From assembly GCA_026391525.1 (NCBI GenBank), contig JAPLEF010000048.1, positions 1 through 44,443 on the forward strand: a stretch of DNA of 44,443 nt, written 5' to 3'. The stretch comes from Sphingobacteriales bacterium (GTDB taxonomy: Bacteria > Bacteroidota > Bacteroidia > Chitinophagales > Chitinophagaceae). Below are positions 34,964 to 43,926 of the stretch, in pieces (position 1 is the stretch's first letter; every line of letters begins with the position of its first letter). The notes below the pieces were generated by a model. The model was not told where the DNA came from and ran no database searches. It was given only the letters and a program-made list of their open reading frames with translations. The position numbers were made by a program, and so were the translations under genes.

Positions 34964-36214
34964 ATGTCTTTCAATTTAGTAGATGCTGCCAATAGCCTCT
35001 TTACATCGGAACTGGCCGGGCAGGCAAGTGCCTTTTTAGGTGAAAACGAAAACGGAATCAGTAAAGCCGTAAGCGGTATGGTTCCTTCCTTATTGATGGG
35101 TTTGAGCGAACGGGCTTCCACAACTGATGGGGCACAAACGATTGCTAATCTGGCTCAGGACCAGTTTCAATCCGGTGTACTTCACAACCTTGGCGGTTAT
35201 TTTAACAGCAATAGCGGTTTATTGGAAAAAGGGGCAGGAATAGCGAGTCAGTTATTCGGACAAAAATCGAACAGTCTGGTTTCATTGGTAGGAAATTATG
35301 CAGGGATCAAAACTTCTTCTTCTTCAGCCCTGATGAGTATGGCGCTTCCCGTTATCCTTGGGCTGATCGGGCGGCATACCGGGAACAATTCCGGAACGGC
35401 TATCCGTGAATTAATTGGTTCAAAACAATCTTCATGGATGCAAGCTTTACCTCAGGGTTTACAACTGGGTGGCTTATTCGGATCAAATGAAGTGAAAGCT
35501 GAAAAACCTCATCAGCACCATCATACAACTGTTCACCAGGAAGAAAAGAAAAATGGCATGAGCATCTTGATTCCGATTATCATGTTGGCATTATTAGGTG
35601 CAGGGGCATGGTATCTTTTCGGGCATAAGGATAATGAAGTTCCACATGCAACAGTTGCACATAGTGAAACAAAAACAGTTACGCAAACCACCACAGCAGT
35701 AAAAGGAACAGTAGATAGTTTGGGCAATTATATTTACGATCCGGGTAAATTATCCAGTATTGAATTGCCGAACGGGTTAGGAAAACTAGAAGTAGGTGAA
35801 AACACTACAGAAGCGAGATTGATCCGTTTCCTGAACGATAAAACGGCAGTGCTTGATACGGTAAAAGGAAACTGGTTTGAATTTACGCAGGTGTTGTTCA
35901 ATTCTGGCAGTACAGTGTTACATGAATCATCAAAAAAGCAATTGGAAAGTCTGATCTTGATTTGCAAGGCATTTCCACAGGCAAAATTCAAGATTGGAGG
36001 TTATACCGATACCACCGGCAATACCACCGGTAACCTTATTTTGTCGCAGAAAAGAGCGGAAGTGGTATACTTAACCTTAAAAGAAATAGGTGCGGCACCG
36101 GGCACTTTTACGGGAGCACAGGGTTACGGGCCTGAATATCCGATTGCCGACAACGCAACAGCAGAAGGCCGTGCACAAAACAGGAGGGTTGCGGTTAATG
36201 TAAAGGCGAAGTGA
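34964..36214 (+). CDS. DUF937-OmpA fusion protein
   Basis: The 416-residue protein lacks a signal peptide. Residues 1-170 form a DUF937 domain (GLSERASTTDGAQTIANLA, MALPVILGLIGRHTG), followed by a His/Glu/Lys-rich linker, one membrane helix (about 200-218, ILIPIIMLALLGAGAWYLF) and a Thr-rich spacer. The C-terminal OmpA/MotB domain (about 300-416) has FNSGSTVLHESSKKQLESL, KIGGYTDTTGN, LSQKRAEVVY and GRAQNRRVAV. The OmpA domain should bind peptidoglycan, so the DUF937 part would be cytoplasmic and the protein would span the inner membrane. A promoter-like signal lies just upstream. Confidence 0.88.
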   Translation: MSFNLVDAANSLFTSELAGQASAFLGENENGISKAVSGMVPSLLMGLSERASTTDGAQTIANLAQDQFQSGVLHNLGGYFNSNSGLLEKGAGIASQLFGQKSNSLVSLVGNYAGIKTSSSSALMSMALPVILGLIGRHTGNNSGTAIRELIGSKQSSWMQALPQGLQLGGLFGSNEVKAEKPHQHHHTTVHQEEKKNGMSILIPIIMLALLGAGAWYLFGHKDNEVPHATVAHSETKTVTQTTTAVKGTVDSLGNYIYDPGKLSSIELPNGLGKLEVGENTTEARLIRFLNDKTAVLDTVKGNWFEFTQVLFNSGSTVLHESSKKQLESLILICKAFPQAKFKIGGYTDTTGNTTGNLILSQKRAEVVYLTLKEIGAAPGTFTGAQGYGPEYPIADNATAEGRAQNRRVAVNVKAK

Positions 36215-36451
36215 TAAGTAATGTAATTTTCACCAAAGGTTCGTGGCTGCAAATAAAATTTTGATGGTATTTTTCGGTTCATTAAATTGCCAATTTTTTA
36301 TAAAAAATGCTTAAAAAGATATCGCCTTCTCGTGCGGTTAAAAGTTTGGATTGTTTTGAATTCAAAACATAAATTCTTATTTATTTTTAAACGGCTTTTT
36401 AAGTTCATGGTAAACCAATAAAAAACCAGGCTTCGATTTAAATTTCTAGTT

Positions 36452-38200
36452 ATGAAGAGAATATTATTTTTCCTGAACATCGTTTTATTAATTTCCTGTG
36501 GTACAAAGAAATCAAATGATAAATCAGGGCAAGGAGCAACTATGTATTACAATGGTGATATTATCACAATGGAAGGTGATAGTGCTCAATATGCCGAAGC
36601 AGTAGTTGTGCAAGATGGCAAGATCTTGTTTGTGGGTTTGAAAGCGGAAGCTATGAAGCTGGCAGGCGAAGGCCACCAGATGGTAGACCTACAAGGAAAG
36701 ACAATGATTCCGGGATTCATAGATGCCCATGGGCATATGGTATATTTTGGAAAAAACTTGATGGATCAGTCGCTGACAGGTGTTAAAAACATTCCGGAAC
36801 TTGTAGAGCGCATGAAGGGGCATGTGCAAAATGTTTCAGGAGATGGTTGGATTGTAGGGATGGGGTATGCGCCTCTTAAAATGACTGAAAATCGTCACCC
36901 TACTGCTGATGAGTTGGATGCGATTTCAAAAGACAGGCCGGTACTTGTAGTGCATTCTTCGGGGCATGGCGGATCTATGAATCATGCAATGATGAAGTTG
37001 TTGGGCATTGATGAGCAAACCAAAGACCCTGAAGGAGGCGAATTTTTAAGGGTGAAAGGTTCAAAAATACCTTTAGGCCCAATGGAAGAAACGGCTCTCA
37101 TAGATGTTCGCAACAAACGACCTGCTTTCACAGGTGAAGCAGCTGATAAAGTTATCAGTGAAGCTGCAAAAGTATGGGCTTCAAATGGGCAAACTACCGC
37201 CATGGAATGCGGCCTGGGGTTGGGCGCTGATGATGTGTCTATTGTGGAGAATGCTATAAACAAAAATTTGCTTCCAATAGACCTTGTTGTTTTTTCAAAA
37301 GAAAGTGCAACCGATGATGTAATTAATAAGGCATATGGCATCACTGAATCATTTTCGCAGAAAGGTGGTTCAGGAGCGAAAAAACTTTTATCGGATCGAG
37401 CTGACCTTGACAAGCGATATATCAATCGTGTTAGGCTGGGGGGCATCAAATTATGGTTGGATGGTAATCCTGTTCTTGCCTGGATGTCGGAGCCATTTAC
37501 TGAGCCGCCTCCGGGACGAAAGGCAGGGTTTAAGGGGTATGGGCAGATTCCCGACAGTATTATATTTTCTTTTTATGACAAATTTTGGAAGAGCGATAGG
37601 CAGATTAATATGCACGTGATGGGTGATGAGGCTATTGAACAGGCATTAAGAGCCATTGAAGCAGCGGTTAAAAAGCACGGTATGTATGATCATCGTCCTG
37701 TATTTGTTCATTGCGGATATGCAAGGCCTGATCAAGTACTCAGAATGAAGGCTGTTGGAGGTATACCCAGTTTTCTTTCGGTTTCCTTAGCAGGCCAGGG
37801 AGATGAAATGGAACCGATGTGGGGTAGCGATAGGGCCAGTAATGCAAATGCAACAATGTGGATGTTAAAAGCCGGCATACCATTTACTATTTCGCATGAT
37901 GCCCCGATTTCACCGCCGGTGATTTTGCCGGGCTTGTCTGCCGCAGTTAACAGGATAACCCTCAGCGGAAAGGTACTGGGGCCCGATCAAAGAATTTCTC
38001 CATACGATGCATTACGCGCCGTAACCTCTATGGCTGCCTACCAGCTCAAAGAAGAAAAAACAAAAGGAACAATCACAAAAGGGAAACTGGCAGATATCGT
38101 AATTCTGGATAAGAATCCTTTGAAGGTAGATCCACTAACTATTAAGGATATCCGGGTTTTAGAGACAATTAAAGAAGGAAAAACGATATTTAAAAAATGA
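36452..38200 (+). CDS. Amidohydrolase family 3 lipoprotein (YtcJ-like)
   Basis: The 582-residue protein starts with a lipoprotein signal ending LLISC (Cys16), so it is exported and lipid-anchored, which is unusual because most amidohydrolases are cytoplasmic. The metal site is PGFIDAHGHM (His93/His95), with further ligand candidates in NMHVMGDEA, FVHCGYARPDQV and TISHDAPISPP, and the family C-terminus KGKLADIVILDKNPL. YtcJ/NfdA-like enzymes hydrolyse N-formyl, amide or aryl amide bonds; the true substrate cannot be read off. A DcaP-like porin gene overlaps its stop codon, so the two are co-translated and may form a small uptake-and-cleavage unit. Confidence 0.88.
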   Translation: MKRILFFLNIVLLISCGTKKSNDKSGQGATMYYNGDIITMEGDSAQYAEAVVVQDGKILFVGLKAEAMKLAGEGHQMVDLQGKTMIPGFIDAHGHMVYFGKNLMDQSLTGVKNIPELVERMKGHVQNVSGDGWIVGMGYAPLKMTENRHPTADELDAISKDRPVLVVHSSGHGGSMNHAMMKLLGIDEQTKDPEGGEFLRVKGSKIPLGPMEETALIDVRNKRPAFTGEAADKVISEAAKVWASNGQTTAMECGLGLGADDVSIVENAINKNLLPIDLVVFSKESATDDVINKAYGITESFSQKGGSGAKKLLSDRADLDKRYINRVRLGGIKLWLDGNPVLAWMSEPFTEPPPGRKAGFKGYGQIPDSIIFSFYDKFWKSDRQINMHVMGDEAIEQALRAIEAAVKKHGMYDHRPVFVHCGYARPDQVLRMKAVGGIPSFLSVSLAGQGDEMEPMWGSDRASNANATMWMLKAGIPFTISHDAPISPPVILPGLSAAVNRITLSGKVLGPDQRISPYDALRAVTSMAAYQLKEEKTKGTITKGKLADIVILDKNPLKVDPLTIKDIRVLETIKEGKTIFKK

Positions 38201-39399
38201 GCATTCGAAAATGGATTAGCCGGTCTTTTTGGCTGGCCGTATTATTTCCGGTTTCATTGTTGGCTCAGAAACCAATTTTGAGCCTGGCTGATAGTACCAT
38301 GAATATCTACTTCGGGGGTAAGATCAGAACAACAATGCTAATGAGTTCGAAATCAGTTTTCCCTACTTCGGGAACGGCATACTTACTACTTCCGGGTGGA
38401 GTTGCCGGCGAAGAAAATACATTCGATATTAATGCACGGGCAAGCTCCATCTACTTCAATTTCGATGGTCCCAAAGTTGGCAAGTTTAAGATGGGAGGTA
38501 TGATCTTTCTTTATTTAACGTCTAACCTTACTTCAGAAAATTATGGCTTGCTGCCATCCCTGCTTTATTTTGACTTGAAGAATGAGAATTGGAGATTTGC
38601 ATTTGGCCAACAGATGGACGTGTTCGCTGAACGTGTTCCTAATATGGTTGACGCCTATTTTGCGCTGGCTGTTTCAGGATGTGCAGGCAATAGTTCGCGA
38701 GGACAACTGCGGGCAGAAAGGTTTATACATTTACAAAAGGATGCAACACTTACAATCACATCTGCATTAACGGAGCCAATCACTTCTTATATATCACCAA
38801 CTTTCTCTAATAATACAGCTGATTTAGGTGTACCCAATTTTGAAGGAGCGGTAAGATTTAATAAAGGAAAATCTTCCGAGGCTTGGGTGCCGTTTGATAA
38901 GGTTGAATTGGGCGTTTCAGGTGTGGTAGGCAAGTACAGGGCCTTCAAAAATGATGCAAATGGTAATAACATTCGTGTTAATAAGCCCTTTGTTTGGGGG
39001 ATAGCAGGTGAATATGCTTTTCGATTTACAAATAAATTTGGCATTCAGGGAGAAGTTTATTCCGGTCAGGCATTGGGAAATTATCTGGGTTCGATATACC
39101 AGACTACCAAAGGAGATCTTGATACAGAGATCCGAAGTGCCGGCTGGTGGATTGAGGCTGCAATGTTTTGGCGAAAAAATTTGCAGTCAAGATTCGGTTA
39201 TGGTCAGGATAAATGTAATGAACAGGATTTAAATGGAGCCGGTGTTAGTAAAAACCAGACGTTTTTTGCTAATATCGTTTGGGATATCAATTCAACATTT
39301 CAAGTAAGCGCGGAGCCAACTTTTCGGCGCACATCATATGTTGGAATCAGTGGTAATTCGGGGGTAGGTATCATGTTCGCAGCTCAGTACAAGTTTTAA
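38197..39399 (+). CDS. DcaP-like outer-membrane porin
   Basis: The 400-residue protein has a signal peptide ending in LLAQ, then IYFGGKIRTTMLMSS, and a barrel of alternating aromatic/polar strands ending AQYKF, the typical terminal Phe of an outer-membrane barrel. RASSIYFNFDGPKVGKFKMGGMIFLYLTS and FAFGQQMDVFAERVPNMV resemble the DcaP family, trimeric channels that in Acinetobacter import dicarboxylates. Its ATG sits inside the stop codon of the amidohydrolase gene (ATGA), so translation is coupled. I infer that it admits the substrate or exports the product of that enzyme. An alternative is an uncharacterised specific porin. Confidence 0.7.
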   Translation: MSIRKWISRSFWLAVLFPVSLLAQKPILSLADSTMNIYFGGKIRTTMLMSSKSVFPTSGTAYLLLPGGVAGEENTFDINARASSIYFNFDGPKVGKFKMGGMIFLYLTSNLTSENYGLLPSLLYFDLKNENWRFAFGQQMDVFAERVPNMVDAYFALAVSGCAGNSSRGQLRAERFIHLQKDATLTITSALTEPITSYISPTFSNNTADLGVPNFEGAVRFNKGKSSEAWVPFDKVELGVSGVVGKYRAFKNDANGNNIRVNKPFVWGIAGEYAFRFTNKFGIQGEVYSGQALGNYLGSIYQTTKGDLDTEIRSAGWWIEAAMFWRKNLQSRFGYGQDKCNEQDLNGAGVSKNQTFFANIVWDINSTFQVSAEPTFRRTSYVGISGNSGVGIMFAAQYKF

Positions 39400-39590
39400 A
39401 TATCTTATCAGGAAGTAAATTACTGCACTTTTTTATTCTATTTCACACTATTGTGCTACTGAATTACAAACAACAACTACAGTTCGTTTGAACCAACCTG
39501 ATTAGTTAAGTTTGAATTACCATACAACAACTTTACTGATGAAAAGTAAAGAAAATAGTTTTGTAGAGGAGCCGTTATGATCACAGATCT

Positions 39591-39637
39591 TATACCAATG
39601 TGATTTATATAATATGCCAATATTTTATAAATCTTAT
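39591..39637 (+). repeat. Dispersed hairpin element C, copy 2
   Basis: This copy begins TATACCAATGTG and matches the reverse complement of 21931-21977 at 45 of 47 positions. Its core (39602-39633) folds as a 14-bp stem with one mismatch around a GCCA loop. Two copies 17.6 kb apart in opposite orientation point to a mobile or amplified intergenic element. Confidence 0.85.
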
Positions 39638-39653
39638 CCCGAATGCTTTCGGG
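39638..39653. repeat. Small perfect hairpin adjoining element C
   Basis: CCCGAA and TTCGGG flank a TGCT loop, a perfect 6-bp stem directly after element C. It is not followed by a T run, so it is not a standard terminator. Confidence 0.6.
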
Positions 39654-39782
39654 AGTAAATGTGATTTCGAATTTTTTATAAATAAAGCAAGCCTGAAAGC
39701 AGCAGTAGAATAGGTGTTGTTAAAGATCAACCCACTTCGAACACATTTGATAAGCCTGCCTAAGGCAAGTTGTTGCATTTAG

Positions 39783-39983
39783 GATCAGATAAAGCCACTG
39801 CGCCTGGTATACTTTTCGATACAAATAACAACAGAAGCTTTCTGTTATTCGATACTTCATGGAGTTGGCCGCAATGCAAAAGACGGTTCATATAAGAAAG
39901 GCGCTATTAAAGTGCATGCTAAGCTAAATGCCTTTAGCGGTTTTACAGAATTTCTGCGGGGGACAACAGGGATAGTTATCTAA
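39783..39983 (+). pseudogene. Degenerate IS4-like transposase fragment
   Basis: The frame open from 39783 to 39983 gives ILHGVGRNAKDGSYKKGAIKVHAKLNAFSGF. This resembles the segment after the first catalytic Asp in IS4-family DDE transposases (G.GRN.K.GK.KGGIKVH...). A stop (39780-39782) bounds the frame on the left, the sequence upstream only partly matches in other frames, and nothing of the C-terminal half follows. No inverted repeats of an intact IS are visible. It is a dead remnant; the family assignment is from memory of the motif. Confidence 0.5.
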
Positions 39984-40019
39984 TATAATAAACTGTTATC
40001 AATTTATTTTTGATATTGC

Positions 40020-41012
40020 TTAATCCTTTGTGCTCTTTTGAATCAGCGTAGGGAGTTCCTTGATTGTCAACATTTTTTTTACAAGAGCAGCATAATTAGG
40101 GTGTCCATTGTTTTTCAAATACTCGGCTTCATCTTTCTTCTGGTCATCAACATTAAAGTTTCCCTGCCCGTATTCGCTATATATTATTGAAACAAACTGA
40201 ACTGCTGAAGATGGTAAATTCCTGTTCCAGTACTCAGGGTTAAAGCGCATAATTTGTAACCCGATACCTTTCCCATTCACTTGTAGAATTCCATCATCAC
40301 TCGTATTATAGGCAGGGGCATTTAATTCATCTTCGCCCATATTATCAACCAAAGGCTTAATGAAGTTGTAAACTGATTTATCAGTTTCCTTATAATATTT
40401 GAGTTTGGCATCTACCACCTCTCTAACCGTTACTGTTAGCCAGTAGTTGGGCCTGTCTGGATTAAATACCACCAAACTGCCACATGTACGTGGTGCACAA
40501 TCATAGTACCGTACACCGGCAGATAACTCTTTTACCATTGGGAAAACCAGAAATAATTTTTTTAAGAATGAGCCTTCATTACCTTCATTCAACATGCCTC
40601 CATGCCCTGCTTCAGTATCATTAATATAGAACTCAAAATGCGGAGGTTCAACAGTCCATTTTTTTTCTTCTCCTTTTTCATCTTTAAGAAACAATTGGAA
40701 ATCAAAAGTAAGCTCACCCCTTAAGCCGTAATTAGACTGTTGATTAGTATAAGTTTCGCCCCCAATTCCGAATAGCGTTGCACTCAAATCGAATCCCTTA
40801 TTGGCTTTCATAACGGGGATGTTTTGATGGAAATAATCCGCCACGGTTTTAACATTATTACCAAATTTTAAATATTCCCGGCCTTCTGATGCAGTGTTGT
40901 TCCGGAAAGAATAACTTCCCTGCTTTTCAGTAAGATACACTACCTGCGAAAATAATGGTGTTAGCAAAGCACAGTAGCAAGCTGTAAATAGTAATGATTT
41001 ATTCAAGCTCAT
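40020..41012 (-). CDS. Secreted protein of unknown function
   Basis: The 330-residue protein has a signal peptide ending at LFSQ and no membrane helix or known motif. The middle is beta-rich (GLRGELTFDFQLFLKD, PPHFEFYINDTEAGHGGM, NYWLTVTVREVVD) and the C-terminus is helical (EAEYLKNNGHPNYAALVKKMLTIKEL). Two Cys in DCAPRTCGS may pair. I do not recognise a family. It is 70 bases downstream of the OmpA-family gene on the same strand, so the two could be co-transcribed. Confidence 0.7.
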   Translation of the reverse strand: MSLNKSLLFTACYCALLTPLFSQVVYLTEKQGSYSFRNNTASEGREYLKFGNNVKTVADYFHQNIPVMKANKGFDLSATLFGIGGETYTNQQSNYGLRGELTFDFQLFLKDEKGEEKKWTVEPPHFEFYINDTEAGHGGMLNEGNEGSFLKKLFLVFPMVKELSAGVRYYDCAPRTCGSLVVFNPDRPNYWLTVTVREVVDAKLKYYKETDKSVYNFIKPLVDNMGEDELNAPAYNTSDDGILQVNGKGIGLQIMRFNPEYWNRNLPSSAVQFVSIIYSEYGQGNFNVDDQKKDEAEYLKNNGHPNYAALVKKMLTIKELPTLIQKSTKD

Positions 41013-41082
41013 AGTTAAGTGTTATAATGCGTTGCGAAAAAGGAAAAACAGTTTGAATTTCTTTAGCATTCAACAATCATTC

Positions 41083-42150
41083 TTACAATTTGATAAACTC
41101 AACCCTGCGGTTTTTAGCTTTATTCAGTATATTATCGTTTGGTGCAAGGGGCACACTTTCGCCTTTTCCATCGGTTTCTAATCGTATGGTTTCAATACCG
41201 TAGGTTTTAATTAATTCGTTTTTTACGCTTATGGCCCTGCGCTTCGATAAATCCATATTTAATGCATCATCCCCATCACTATCGGTATGGCCTACTATTT
41301 TTATTTTAACTGCCGGATTTTCTTTTAATACCTGTGCAATCTCTTTTACAGTGGCATAAGATTCCGGTTTGATTTTATCGGAGTTTATATCAAACTGGAT
41401 GCCGTAGGAAATAATTTTTCCTTCTGTAAGTAACTTGTTTCTCATGTCGGGCAACCCTGCAGCAATTTTAAAATTGGTGATCATCGGGGTAATATCATCA
41501 TTGGTTTCTATCCTGAATATATTATACAAGTAGTCTTCAATCAGCCCCCGTGGTAAATCAAGTATTTTAGTTTCGTTGGCATACATGCGCAAACGTTGTT
41601 TTTGAATCCAGAACGCTATATGGTATTTTTCACCTGCTTTAAACATGAATGATGATCCTCCGCTATTTTTGTAGCCCCCGTCTTTCTCCGAGTAGTTAGT
41701 CCAGCTCACATTGTCGTATTCAGGAGAAATTTTTAAGCCTGCTTTTCCGGGTATAGCTCCGCCTTCATTGGGGTCTTTCATATTTCCTGATACAAGTAGG
41801 AACGTTAAACCGTATGAGTATTCTATATTACTCTTGTTTAAAGTAATAAAGTCAAAGTCGATGGTATAATTCTCAGTCATTTTTTCCCTTGCTTCAGGAA
41901 TATAAAAACCACCACCTTTCATTTGAAACCACCTCCCCGGATATTTTGCAATTGTTACAATTTCGCCGCTGCTGTTGGTATTCCATTGTACGGGGAAATC
42001 GCCTAAATTTTCTGTTGCAAAATCATCAAAGAAAATTATTTTTTCACCCGGAATAAAATCAAATTTCGAAACAATTTTGTCTTCTTCCTGTGCACATACC
42101 GGTAGGCTAAATAGCAACAGGATAAATACAGGCATTGATAATTTTTTCAT
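41083..42150 (-). CDS. OmpA-family outer-membrane protein with LamG-like domain
   Basis: The 355-residue protein has a signal peptide (MKKLSMPVFILLLFSLPVCAQ). A beta-sandwich domain of about 200 residues resembles the LamG/concanavalin fold often placed before OmpA domains in Bacteroidota (IIFFDDFATENLGDFPVQW, YTIDFDFITLN, YHIAFWIQKQRLRMYANETKILDLPRG). A C-terminal OmpA domain (about 250-355) has IQFDINSDKIKPESYATVKEIAQVL, IKIVGHTDSDGDDALNMDLSKRRA and KNRRVEFIKL, and binds peptidoglycan. This layout suggests a wall-anchored envelope protein that may bind a glycan or other ligand. Confidence 0.85.
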   Translation of the reverse strand: MKKLSMPVFILLLFSLPVCAQEEDKIVSKFDFIPGEKIIFFDDFATENLGDFPVQWNTNSSGEIVTIAKYPGRWFQMKGGGFYIPEAREKMTENYTIDFDFITLNKSNIEYSYGLTFLLVSGNMKDPNEGGAIPGKAGLKISPEYDNVSWTNYSEKDGGYKNSGGSSFMFKAGEKYHIAFWIQKQRLRMYANETKILDLPRGLIEDYLYNIFRIETNDDITPMITNFKIAAGLPDMRNKLLTEGKIISYGIQFDINSDKIKPESYATVKEIAQVLKENPAVKIKIVGHTDSDGDDALNMDLSKRRAISVKNELIKTYGIETIRLETDGKGESVPLAPNDNILNKAKNRRVEFIKL

Positions 42151-42513
42151 ATTGAAATATTTAGGTGTGAAGTTAACCGGCGCTAATAAAAAGGATAATG
42201 ATGGTAATCAGCTGCTGCCATGATATGGGTCAAATTCCATTTTTTGAAAGGGGATTAACCTTTGAGAAAATATGTTCCTATTGCTATAATAAGGCCTCTG
42301 TACCTTTGATAACAATACATGGCTTACCTCAAGAAATCATACAACAGTATTTGTAGAATGTTATACAGACATCGAATAGGTTTCAGAAATGAAAAAAGTA
42401 AACTCACAACATTAACATTTAGGCTCTTGCTTTTCGGTTACTCAACCGATTATTCAAGTATCTTTATAGCGTAATTTTTTAAGAAGTTCAAACCAATCAA
42501 GCGAACAAATAAT
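42151..42513. other. Divergent intergenic region
   Basis: These 363 AT-rich bases lie between the divergent OmpA-family gene and the WEAS-repeat gene. I see no gene and no strong hairpin. It must hold both promoters, but no well-spaced TTTG/TAnnTTTG pair stands out. Confidence 0.4.
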
Positions 42514-43086
42514 ATGAAAATGAAAAAAATCATTTATGCGATTATCATACCGTTGATTGTAATAAGCGGGCTGGTATTTGCAAATCGTGAAATTAAAGAT
42601 GAAACTGCTAAAAAGTCAATCCAAAAGCCGCTCTCTGCCGCTGAAAACAATGCTGAATTGAAGAAATGGGAAGCTTCCTCTGATGGTATAAAGTACAAAG
42701 AATGGGAAGCGTCTCCCGCAGGTAAAAAAGTGTATGCCGGTGAAGCTAAAATAAGGAAGTCTATTTTAGAATTTGCCGATATGGAAGGAGTAGTAACGTC
42801 TCTTTCACTTCCGCCAGGCTCAAGATTAGGTTTCGGAGTAATGGTAAGCATCAATGAAGTCGATTATATTCTTGCTTTCGGGCTGGAACAATCTGACAAT
42901 AACGGAATGAATATTAACAATGAATTTGAGCAATTATACAAACTGAGTGTAAACGACAAAATAATTATCAGAAGCCATAACGTATCGCATGCGCCCAAGT
43001 ATGCCTATCCCATAGTTGCAGGCGACTATGTAGCACACGATGGTAAGATAATTTATAAACGTGCATCTCGCAAAGGTGGTTGCTAA
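42514..43086 (+). CDS. Membrane-anchored or secreted protein with WEAS repeats
   Basis: The 190-residue protein has one N-terminal hydrophobic segment (IIYAIIIPLIVISGLVFA) that can be a signal peptide or anchor. Next come two short tandem repeats, KKWEASSDGIKY and KEWEASPAGKKV, spaced 12 residues apart. A beta-rich domain follows (VVTSLSLPPGSRLGFGVMVSI, YILAFGLEQSDNNG, LYKLSVNDKIIIRSHNVS), ending in basic RASRKGGC. I know no function for it. Its isolated position in the accessory tail suggests a lineage-specific gene. The start could be either ATG at 42514 or 42520. Confidence 0.65.
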   Translation: MKMKKIIYAIIIPLIVISGLVFANREIKDETAKKSIQKPLSAAENNAELKKWEASSDGIKYKEWEASPAGKKVYAGEAKIRKSILEFADMEGVVTSLSLPPGSRLGFGVMVSINEVDYILAFGLEQSDNNGMNINNEFEQLYKLSVNDKIIIRSHNVSHAPKYAYPIVAGDYVAHDGKIIYKRASRKGGC

Positions 43087-43492
43087 GTAAACAAATGATG
43101 AAATATATTCACCTATTTGCTTTGTTCACACTCCCATTTTGACGCAATAAACTATACCCGAAACCAAATTTTCAACATTCTGGCTAAAGATTATACAAAC
43201 TGCAACCAATATAGCATTTGTGCAATCGGGGGCAGGCATTGATATACTTAGCATTTTATCATTAGCGATGATGATTTTCGGTTGAACATTTTTATTTGCC
43301 GACAGTTTATTCCTACGCAATTAGTGCCAAGGCTGCAGTATCGTATCTTCAAAATGGCTATCTTTAATTTATAGGTTACCCGGCAAACGGAACATGAAAT
43401 TCCCATACTGCGGAAAGCAGCATCTTAGGGGCAAATAGCTAAGGCTCATTAACCATCCATCAATTCAGGAAAATGAAAAACAGAACAGAATA
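43087..43492. other. Intergenic stretch before the HNH gene
   Basis: These 406 bases contain no gene that I can support. A seven-codon frame at 43473-43493 (MKNRTE) ends in TAATG, whose ATG starts the HNH gene, so it may act as a tiny leader that couples translation. Confidence 0.35.
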
Positions 43493-43825
43493 ATGCGACA
43501 AATCCTTTTATTGGTGGCGCTACTTGCCATTAGTATTTCTTGTTTCTCTCAAAAACGCCATATCTCTGCAACAACAAAAAAAATGGTATATGCAAGAGAC
43601 GGTGGTATGTGCAAATGCTGTAGAAGCTCTTCAAATATAGAATATGACCATATCACGCCATACTCATGCGGCGGAAGTAGCAATGTTTCAAATGTTCAGT
43701 TACTTTGCCAAAGATGTAATCGAAGTAAGTCGAATAGTTGTATATGTAAACTGCATAATAGGAGAGTTGGCACTAATTGCTGTGAAAAAAAAGCAAGCAA
43801 AAGACGGTATAGAACTTCAAGCTAG
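43493..43825 (+). CDS. Secreted HNH endonuclease
   Basis: The 110-residue protein begins with a signal peptide (MRQILLLVALLAISISCFSQ), which is unusual for HNH nucleases. The domain follows: MVYARDGGMCKCC with zinc Cys40/Cys43, EYDHITPYSCGGSSNVSN with the metal-binding His53, and NVQLLCQRCNRSKSNS with zinc Cys72/Cys75 and Asn76. These are the standard positions of the beta-beta-alpha-metal fold. The ISISC could instead be a lipoprotein Cys. A basic, Cys-rich tail ends the protein. It may degrade external DNA for nutrients or competition, but no immunity gene is evident next to it. Confidence 0.8.
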   Translation: MRQILLLVALLAISISCFSQKRHISATTKKMVYARDGGMCKCCRSSSNIEYDHITPYSCGGSSNVSNVQLLCQRCNRSKSNSCICKLHNRRVGTNCCEKKASKRRYRTSS

Positions 43826-43926
43826 TGCACCGGAACAACAAGTAAAGTAAGTAGCTGCAAAAGCAAAACAACTCATTCAAATGGTTGATCTGAGCTACAC
43901 TGAATTTTATAAAAAAACTAACTCAA

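Larger units (their letters stand above)
39400..40019. other. Gene-poor region with repeat and transposase remnant
   Basis: These 620 bases between the porin gene and a minus-strand secreted protein gene have no intact gene. They hold the second copy of hairpin element C (39591-39637), an adjoining CCCGAA/TTCGGG hairpin (39638-39653) and a degenerate transposase fragment (39783-39983). This marks the start of the accessory tail of the window. Confidence 0.7.
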
